Positions 56,529 to 64,000 of a stretch of DNA of 64,000 nucleotides are shown in pieces. Position numbers and translations under genes: made by a program. Under the pieces are notes generated by a model that ran no database searches, was not told the DNA's origin, and was given only the letters and a program-made list of their open reading frames with translations. Each line of letters begins with the position of its first letter. Position 1 is the first letter of the stretch. Source of the DNA: Isoetes taiwanensis (taxonomy: Eukaryota; Streptophyta; Lycopodiopsida; Isoetales; Isoetaceae); the NCBI GenBank assembly GCA_021234155.1, contig JAJEKV010000075.1, positions 4,606,230 through 4,670,229 of the forward strand. Reading direction: 5' to 3'.

Positions 56529-58784
56529 TTAAGCTCGTTGATCACTTTCTTCTCCCTTCTTTGTTTGTTGTTGTCTTGCTGCTCCAATGTTTCCCGTTTT
56601 GAAGACTTCTTTGTATACTATTCTTCCCTGTTAGGTTTCCTTAGTTTGCCCAACCAAGTCGATTTGTGTATCCGCTTGGAGGCCTTTGTTTTTCCAAACA
56701 GCTGATGATTCTGCCAGCTGATCAAATTTAAATTCGTAAATATGTTCTCAAGACTCTGTTTTTCAAGTGCAGCAAGTACAGTTTGTAGTTTCAGGATTTC
56801 TGGAGTGGTGACAGCACTCCTCTTTGCAACACCATCAAGAAAAAATCAAGTGTTTTTATCTTTTTTCTGCTGAAAAAGCTATCAGAAAAAATCATGTCTT
56901 TGCTCAATTTTATCATCTTCTGTTTATCTTGGCTTATCAGAAATTTTGTGCCTCTTGCACACCCAAACATATTTTGTCTCATAGAGGCAGTACGTGATTA
57001 TCTGCATCAACAACTCTTCAGTAGCTTCCTTCATGAAGTTTTCTTGTTCAGATTGTTACAGAGGGCCAGCACTTTGGCTAGCCCCCTTTCATAATGCAAG
57101 ATCAACTCGTCAAAAGATTTATCCAGGGCGAGTCACCTGCTTCTTGTTGTAGGTCTTCATCTGCAAAACAAAAAAAACAAAAAACTTGTCCCTGCAGCAA
57201 GCATCAGAGTTAGCATCAGAGTTGTTCTTCACATCGTCTGCAGCATGTCTTCTCCAGGATCTATTGGTACCTGCATCAAGTATCTCAGGACTCCCAGAAC
57301 TCATTCCAGCATCTCAGGGATTCGCCTCTGGCATACCTTCAGTCTGCACATCCAGAGAGAAGCAAACGCTGATTTTTTCAATAAAGCATCAATAAAGCCC
57401 CCATCTCTTATTCACAAGCAACGATTCTGTACCTGCATCACATCCACTGGGTTAGCAGATTTTTTGAGCATATTTGGAGCAGAACAAGTCGGGCATCATT
57501 GTTTCCAAGCAAAACCATCAGATTTCCAAGCCCGCCATCAGATTTCGGCCCTGTTTCCAAGTTGACACTTGCATGAAAAATACATTTTTCCCATTATCCT
57601 CTGTTGTGCAAGCAGCAGCATTGCCTTTGCATCCGGCCGCTTCTCAAGCCAAATCAGGCACAAAATAGCATCACTGCTCCCATTCCGGCATTCTATAAGG
57701 GTCTTGCCTCCATTTTTCAAAACTTTCTATCAACGGCTTCACAATCCTACTATTCAGGGCCCTTCCTTCTATTTTCGAGCGTTCTATCAGAAGAAATCCG
57801 GACATTCTGGCCGCCATCTCCCTGTTGCAGCAAATCCGGCCGCCATACCTGCCCATCTTCTGTTTTCCGATACCCCATCCACCGATTTCTTGTAGCAGCA
57901 CCATACTTTCTGACACTTCTATCTATAGCAGGCTTTGGCTTTATTCGCCACCATCTCCTCAGCAAATAAGAAGCAGCACCGCCATAGCCGGCTGTCCCTG
58001 CTCTATTCTATTCTGTTCAGCTGGTTGATAACGGGCCACGCTCTGTTCTTATTGGTTGATAACGGGCCACGCCGAATTTTTGGTCCACGCTCACGCTTCT
58101 TTCCATGACCCACGGCCACGCTAGTTATACCGAAGCCCACGGTGACGCTATGAAGTGCACGCTTGCTCACGGTCACGGCTCAGGGCCCACGCAGTGTTTG
58201 TGTCTGTTCACCTTTTGCCCACGCCAAGCCACGCCCACGCTCATGTTCCCACGCCCATGCCCACGCTCACATGTTGACCCACGCTCAAACTTTGACCCAC
58301 GCCCATGCTCCAGCCACGTTTCAACCACACTCTTTATGCTCCCACGCTCACATTTTGCTTGCTTATGACCACGCTTTTTGCTCAACATCCACGCTTTGCA
58401 CAAATATTGTGACGCATAGCCACGCTTTCCTATGGTCGATCACGGGGGACGCTTTTATGGTGCTTACTTTTTTAAGCCCCCTACCATACTTGTTTTTAAG
58501 TAAAATTTTGGGAATTGTTTGTTCAAATGGACTTCCCCATGATATAAGGGGATAGTCTTCATGTTTTTCTTGCCCCAGTTCCTATGATCCACGTTCTACA
58601 TCGACATTCCTTCGGATCCTCTTCGTCATCAATGCCTTCTTGAAGATCTTTTACGGCGACAGAACCCAACCATTCCATTACCATCATTTTTACCCCTAGT
58701 TTTTGGCACCATATTGTAATTGTCAGACTTGTCTTATAAAAGTCTGTACATGTTTTCGTGCTAAAAACTTTTAGGGGGAGGCAG
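56529..58784 (+). other. Non-coding interior of element D, with CCACGC-rich block
   Basis: No reading frame resembles a retrotransposon protein. From about 58,040 to 58,430 the sequence is dense in CCACGC (about 20 occurrences of CCACGC/CCACGG-type words in ~400 bp), irregularly spaced. The rest is pyrimidine-rich. The interior could serve for packaging by proteins supplied in trans. Confidence 0.7.
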
Positions 58785-59139
58785 TGTTAACCACCTAGTG
58801 GTTAACATTGTGCATGCACATGTTAGGTGCATGCACATGTTAGGTGTCAGTGGTGGCAGACTGACACTTGGCATGATTAGGTTAACATAAGTGTAGGGAT
58901 TAGATTTAGTTAGTGTACGGCTCAGATTTGCGGTCTACACTATATTAGACCGGAGCCTCTTCAGATGTACTCAGGTTTGATCTCATATTTGGAGAGCCTC
59001 ATTTGGCCACGTTCCCCTTCATTCTTTGTATATATTTCCTTGTCTTGTTCTTGTTTTGTGATCATGAGCATGATGGCAGCTTTGTAGCATCCGGCAGTCA
59101 TGGACTGCTGCTGCAGGGTGTATGCCAAGAATCCAAACA
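58785..59139 (+). repeat. Right LTR of element D
   Basis: 355 bp with the same TGTTAACCAC hairpin start and AATCCAAACA end as the left LTR; very high identity indicates a recent insertion. Confidence 0.92.
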
Positions 59140-59144
59140 AAAAC

Positions 59145-60160
59145 GCTGGGTCTAACCACTTGAACAATTTGATAAGGGCCAAGCCAACGAAACTTGAGTT
59201 TACCCGGAAAATTTTTGTACCTGGAATCATAAAGAAGAACCAAATCACCTTCTTTGAATGTTTTTGTCTTCAGACGTTTGTCATGTAAAGATTTTTGCAA
59301 AATCTGTTGTCCATGAAGAACACGAATATAAGCATCCCTTCAAGTTCATCCAACTGTTCTAATTGATAGACCCTTTCTTTGAGTGCGGCCAGTGGATTAT
59401 GAGCGTGAGCGGTTGAAAACGGAGAGTGTTGGAAGGATGTATTCAAACGGCATGAGAGCTTCCTGACCATAAACCAATTTAAAAGGAGTGTGACCGGTAG
59501 CAATCTTGAAACAAGTATTGTAGGCCCAAAGAACAGTAGGAAGTTTTGTGTGCCAATCTGTGCGGGAAGCGTCACAAATTTTTCTTGAGAATGGTGACCA
59601 GAGTTTTGTTGGTGCTTTTCACTACGCCAAACCATTACCTTGAGGATAGTAAGGTGTGCTCTTGTGATGATGTATCGAGATAATCCGAAATCACTCCTTG
59701 ATAGTATGATTGATGAAATGGACACCACGGTCACTGACCAGCTCCGTGGGGCAGCCGAATCGCGTGATAATTTGTTGATAGAGGACCCTAGCTGTGCTTG
59801 CTGCAGTGTTGTCTGGAAGTGCACAAGCTTCCGCCCATTTGGTAGCGTAGTCAGTGAGAACCAGAATGTAACGCACGCAGTGTGCCGCAGCGGGAGGATC
59901 TATAGGTCCCACAAAGTCCATTCCCATTTGTTTGAAGGGAAGTGGCGTGGCGGCCGCCAAGGGAAGAGCGCCACGGGCCGTGGGGCATCCCACCACGGCA
60001 AGCGCCACACGTCTTGGCGTGGGCGTGAGCATCTTTGAAGAGTGGGCCAATAATACCCAGCTAGAAGGATTTTTTGGTCGTGGTGTCACCATGAAAATGA
60101 CCACCACCTAGCCCTTGATGAGCTTCTCGAACAATATCCGAACTTCATGAGGTAGAACAC
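59145..60160 (-). pseudogene. Integrase of element C/E
   Basis: Reads, on the minus strand, VRYILVLTDYATKWAEACAL, FGCPTELVSDRGVHFINHTI, a frame-broken segment carrying the YPQGNG region near 59,640, then FPGKLKFRWLGPYQIVQVVR, ending at PSVF where element D is inserted. The first two catalytic Asp codons are intact. Frame breaks occur near 59,625, 59,680 and 59,340. Confidence 0.85.
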
Positions 60161-61640
60161 AAATAAGTCGAAGGATGGTGTCCTTACCCTTTTGTAGAGA
60201 TGTCCCGCAACCATGGTGTAGTCACGGACCTGGCGGAGAAATTGATGGCGACGGGATTGTCGCTGGCGAGAGAGAGCCGTCTCGCCTTACGGTGGAAGAG
60301 CACCTCCTGTGAGGAGGTACCGCTGAAAATCATGGAACCAATGTGGTGTTGTTTGTGACTAAAAAGAGCCGAGCATCGTGAAAGCGCCACGAGACTCGGT
60401 TGAGGGATCATCTCGTGGATGCGTGAAAGATAATCCGGGACGACATGAGATTTGCCGGCCTTATGAACGATTTCAAAAGGAGCAAATTCTTGGAGAAGAA
60501 GGACCCAACGAGCAATGCGGCCCGTGGGCGTGGACTTGTTGATCAAATAAAGGAGTGCTTGGTGGTCCACAAAGAACTTGATTTGACTGCCCAAAAGGTA
60601 GTGACTAAAGCGTTGGACACGTAAAAATGAGACCCAAAGCTTCACGCCTACGTGGCGAGAATAGTTGCGGCCCAGCCCGAATTGAGTTTTCTGCTGGCGT
60701 AGCGATTTGGTTTGTCAGTGTGCGCATCATATTCTTGAGAAAGAACAGCTCCAATAGCAAACGCCGAGACATCTACATGAACATGAAAGGGCTTGTCCCA
60801 TTGAGGAGGAACAAGAACCGGTGCCTGAGTAAGCAAAAGCTTCAGCTGTTGGAAAGCAGCATCCGCCTGGGAATTCCAAGCCTGTGTGGATTAAATCACC
60901 CGTGAGTTTATGAATGGGATCTGCAATGGTCGCTAGTCCGGTATGAAGGTGGAGTAATAATTGACCTTACCGGAAAAGAGCGTGTCTCCTTGATATTGGT
61001 CGGTGCTTGAGCCTTGAGCACAATAACCCGATTTTGGCGTGATCTGTGGTGATACCGCTTTGTCGACAACATGGCCTAACGTAACACCGAGAGGTGGCCT
61101 TAAAGGTGCATTTCTCGTGATTGAGACTAATGCCGACTCATCACATTTCTAGAAGACGAGTTCCAATTTATCCAAATGGTCAGCCATGGAACCAGAGGCG
61201 AGAGAAGTCATCTTGAAAAATTTGCAAGAAGGGATTTTCCTTCATGAAATCATGAAAAATCGAGAGCATGATGCGTTGAAACGTTGATGGAGAGTTTGAT
61301 AATCCAAAAGGAACCACCTTGTAGGCAAAAAGTGCCCCTTACCGGGTGGTGAAAGTAGTCTTGAGTTGATCGATTCTTTGATTGAGATCCGATTGTAGCC
61401 AGAAAAACCATCCATGAAGGAGTACATCTCATGTCCAAACACCTCTTCCGTAACACAGTCGTGAAGGAAGTGGAAAATGATCACGCCCGTGGCTCGATTG
61501 AGTTTCCTTAGTCCACCTGACGCGGATCTTACCATTGTGTTTGAGGGCAATGACGATGGGGCTCACCCATTCGAGATGTTTGACCTCATAGATCAAACCT
61601 ACAAACAAGGAGTTTGTCAATTTCCGCCTTGACGCCATCC
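60161..61640 (-). pseudogene. Reverse transcriptase and RNase H of element C/E
   Basis: On the minus strand: KHLEWVSPIVIALKHNGKIR, MYSFMDGFSGYN, the active-site FQDD at about 61,208-61,220, LLTQAPVLVPPQWDKPFHVH, DVSAFAIGAVLSQEYDAHTD, FFVDHQALLYLINKSTPTGR and IVHKAGKSHVVPDYLSRI. Several breaks lie exactly at CAG/CTG positions (for example GATCGATTC where B has GATCAGATTC). Confidence 0.85.
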
Positions 61641-63200
61641 ACGGTAATTAGGGTTGAGCCGGTATCGTTGCTAAGCAACCGGTCGCATCGATTTGGTAGG
61701 AATGGTGAGTTCCCCCAAGCTTTTGTTGATTCCCAGAAGATCGCCAGAACTCCGGGCGAAAATGTGTTTGAATTTTTGAATGGCTTGACGGCCCCGCTAC
61801 GATAAAGGGCCGGAAGATTTGCAAATAATGCGGACGGGTTGATTGTTGCCCACGCCCACGATCTCGACTTAAGTCCGAATATGGGGTATTACCTCGGTAT
61901 CTGGACAATGTGTGCAGGAGGTTGGAGCATAACCGATGCGTGGCACTTTGCATGGTGAAAAAGAGGGTTCTTTGAGTTTCATCCAGCGAGGTTGCTTCAT
62001 GACAAATAAGTACATCAACAGGGAGTTGCGGGGAGGTTCAAGATCACGAAAAGTGATCAACACGTTGGATTCGATTGCAAGGAGCCGGTAAAGGGTCAAG
62101 CAAAGCGTACCCACAAACAGTCCCGATCAAGAGTCATTTCTCCCCAAGGATCGCATATATATTCGGTAGGATGACGAGGCGGACTTCGCGGTGGAGCACG
62201 AACTTGATAAATATTCTGAGCTTCTTCAGAATCGTATGCGAGAGAGGGTTCCGCATTTTCAACGAAATGATCCCGCTTTGTTTGCAAGTCCATGGTGGCA
62301 TTGAGGTGACCATCGGTGATGACTAATCGGTCCGTGGGCCCGGTAATGGATACTCTTGGCTGGCCCGGAGAAAAGGTGCGCCAACCAACATTTCATAGTC
62401 ACACCGGATCTTCGCCCGACTTTCCAAACTCCAAATTCCATGGGGAAGCCCGGAGATCACCGATGTTGATGTGAAGAAGAGGTGTGACCTTGAGGTCGCG
62501 TGATATGGCCATTAGCCAACTTGATGTCATATGGGGCACGAAAGAGTTGTGTGATGCCCATTTGTTTGCGGAGTTTATCCGCAGATGAGATTGGACTGCG
62601 CTACCTCCATCTATTTGAACATGGTTGACTTGCTTGTCATTACCCACCGTGGCATGGACCGTGGGTGTAGAGGTAGCCACAGCCCCAACTAAAACAGTTG
62701 GGAGTGGTAACTGGTCCTTGAGAGCAGGACAGAGTTTCAAAATGGTTGCCAAGCTTAAAGGAATTTTGATCTTGGCTAGCTCCTCTTGGAGTTCTAGAGG
62801 CACATGAGAAAAAGGATCTGGCTGGTTCCACCGGTGTTTGGAGTGCGTAGTGAAGTGAAGCGGCAACTTCTTTGAGTAAGTCAACCTCTGCTGACAATAT
62901 TGGGATACGGTGAGGCGTGGAGGTTGAGATGTGGAAGGGGTATCTTGTCGTTGTTGAGCTCGGTGGTGGCATGAACATTTGCCAATGTGCGCCTTCAGCC
63001 AGCTTGCATGAGGTTCAAAATGCTTTGGCGAACTTTTGGCATGACATGTGGCATGAGCTTCTCCAAGTCAGGTGCAAAGTGAACCTTTTTTTCGTCCTCA
63101 TGAGGAATGGTGTCAACTGCAAAGGCAGGTTGCGTGCCATTCGGAATAATGGTCAAGGGACGTGATGCCCCGGTCCGGGCGTGAAAACTAAGCCAACCCA
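61641..63200 (-). pseudogene. Protease region of element C/E
   Basis: On the minus strand: DPFSHVPLELQEELAKIKIP, LSLATILKLCPALKDQLPLP, TPTVHATVGN, then QIDGGSAV (DGGS near 62,615), followed by LRASPWNLEFG-type sequence and the connector to RT. It is better preserved than the same region of B. Confidence 0.8.
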
Positions 63201-64000
63201 ATTTGATTTGCTGGACTGGAGGATTAAGTGCCCGAAAAATTTCCTCACATGCTTGTTGATCCAGCTGAGGTTGATTTGCCGGAGCTGGTTGATAGCGTGA
63301 TTGCTGAGGCGCTCTTGGTGGCTTCTTAAGAACGGGTCTCGGGCCTTGTTTGCCATTAGCAATCCAGAGTTGGTAAGCCGTGAGGCGGACCGATGTGGTC
63401 TGATTTGTGCCAGGAAGCTGTACCTGAACTTGTGGAAGTTGAGGACACGCCGGTGGTATGACCCCATTCTTGGCAAGTGATAACACCGAGCTTTAGAAGG
63501 ATCAAAAGGATGCGTTGGTTGGGTCCCCGTTGTTGCCCCTTCGATAGAGTTGAGTGGGTTGCACCCCAAGTGGTGGTGGCGATAGTGCGATTGTTGCCGG
63601 TGGTGTGGTTTGCACTTGATAAACCATTTTGTTGCGGAACGAGGTGGGATGAGTGCGAGTGCACTCTTCCGTGGCATGATTGCACATGTTGCATCGCTTG
63701 CAATGAGGCGGGCCATTGGTGGAGTTGCACTCATTTGCCAAATGGCCTTGGTATTTGCAAATATGGCACCGAATCGGGATCAAGGCTGTGGATTAGCGTG
63801 TTGAGGCTGAACAGTACGCCTGTGGAACCATGACAGTGGAATGAACGGGAGCTCTTGAAGAGCCCGCGCCTCGAGGAAACATTGACCAGGAATGATTGAC
63901 AAGGTTAGATAGCCTGCTCCAAAGTCTTGGGACGCAGTATTCAGATCATGAGTCAATAGCCGGAGGAAGTCCTTGGAGAAACCGGACCAAAAATCACCGC
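63201..64000 (-). pseudogene. C-terminal gag of element C/E
   Basis: On the minus strand: CHICKYQGHLANEC and CKRCNMCNHATEEC knuckles (about 63,770-63,660), a Gln/Pro/Thr-rich spacer, the third knuckle region (ARCYHLP.., frame-shifted, near 63,480), VQLPGTNQTTSVRLTAYQLW, and QLDQQACEEIFRALNPPVQ leading into pol. The gag domain proper lies beyond the window edge. Confidence 0.85.

Larger units (their letters stand above)
56145..59139 (+). mobile_element. Element D: 3.0-kb LTR element without coding capacity
   Basis: LTRs at 56,145-56,509 and 58,785-59,139, a tRNA-Asp-like primer site and a polypurine tract (TTTTAGGGGGAGGCAG) frame a 2.3-kb interior with no gag or pol. It is a LARD/TRIM-type non-autonomous element. 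Right flank AAAAC (59,140-59,144); the matching flank is GTTTT at 49,843-49,847 across the inversion. It was inserted in the integrase gene of C/E. Confidence 0.88.
59145..64000 (-). mobile_element. Gypsy element C/E, 5' part (minus, runs off the window)
   Basis: Minus-strand family-G sequence from integrase (59,145) through RNase H, RT and protease to gag (64,000). Element D splits its integrase; the 3' part is at 49,843-54,462. The 5' LTR should lie 1-2 kb past the right edge, followed by GAGCA and copia sequence. Confidence 0.9.

Overview
The window is nuclear DNA of a land plant with a large, repeat-rich genome. Evidence: intron-containing eukaryotic genes, plant-type Ty1/copia and Ty3/gypsy elements using tRNA-Met and tRNA-Asp-like primer sites, two kinds of LINE, and a non-autonomous LTR element. 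The domain mix (N6/N4-type DNA methylase remnant, an RTE/Jockey-like LINE, non-chromovirus gypsy) makes me think of a fern or other seedless plant, but this is only a weak impression. No bacterial, organellar or CRISPR features were seen.

Left part (1-23,200): an older, gene-bearing stretch. The one apparently intact host gene is a five-exon GPN1-type GPN-loop GTPase (minus, 1,520-3,251). Around it are decayed genes: an LRR fragment, a probable GIP1-like fragment, a PIMT (protein-L-isoaspartate methyltransferase) pseudogene and a DNA-methylase gene whose 3' end was displaced by a short LINE with a clear 17-bp target duplication. There is also an unidentified 266-codon ORF, a 5'-truncated LINE, a 94-bp LINE end beside the PIMT stop codon, and a decayed copia element (18,645-21,200).

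Right part (23,200-64,000): nested LTR retrotransposons, mostly one Ty3/gypsy family, here called G. Order of events inferred from target duplications: an old minus-strand G element (H) received a plus-strand G element (A, 27,250-39,016) and a minus-strand copia (40,352 onward). The copia received two further G elements, B (plus) and C/E (minus). C/E received a small coding-less LTR element, D. A later inversion of about 49,843-56,144 scrambled this order; undoing it on paper restores perfect 5-bp duplications for both B and D and rejoins C/E and the copia.

Family G is the most interesting content. Beyond gag-pol (three zinc knuckles, a DGGS protease, an FQDD reverse transcriptase, a DDE integrase) it carries a small antisense ORF with an antisense TATA box, then a roughly 1,000-codon sense ORF3. 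ORF3 has a conserved N-terminal domain, a coiled coil and a conserved C-terminal domain; its reading frame runs through the polypurine tract into the 3' LTR and ends in a lysine/arginine-rich tail.

The B, C and E copies differ from A and H mostly at CAG/CTG trinucleotides (CAG to CGG, CTG to CCG). This looks more like miscalling at CHG-methylated sites in long reads than like ordinary decay, so many broken frames there may be sequence error.
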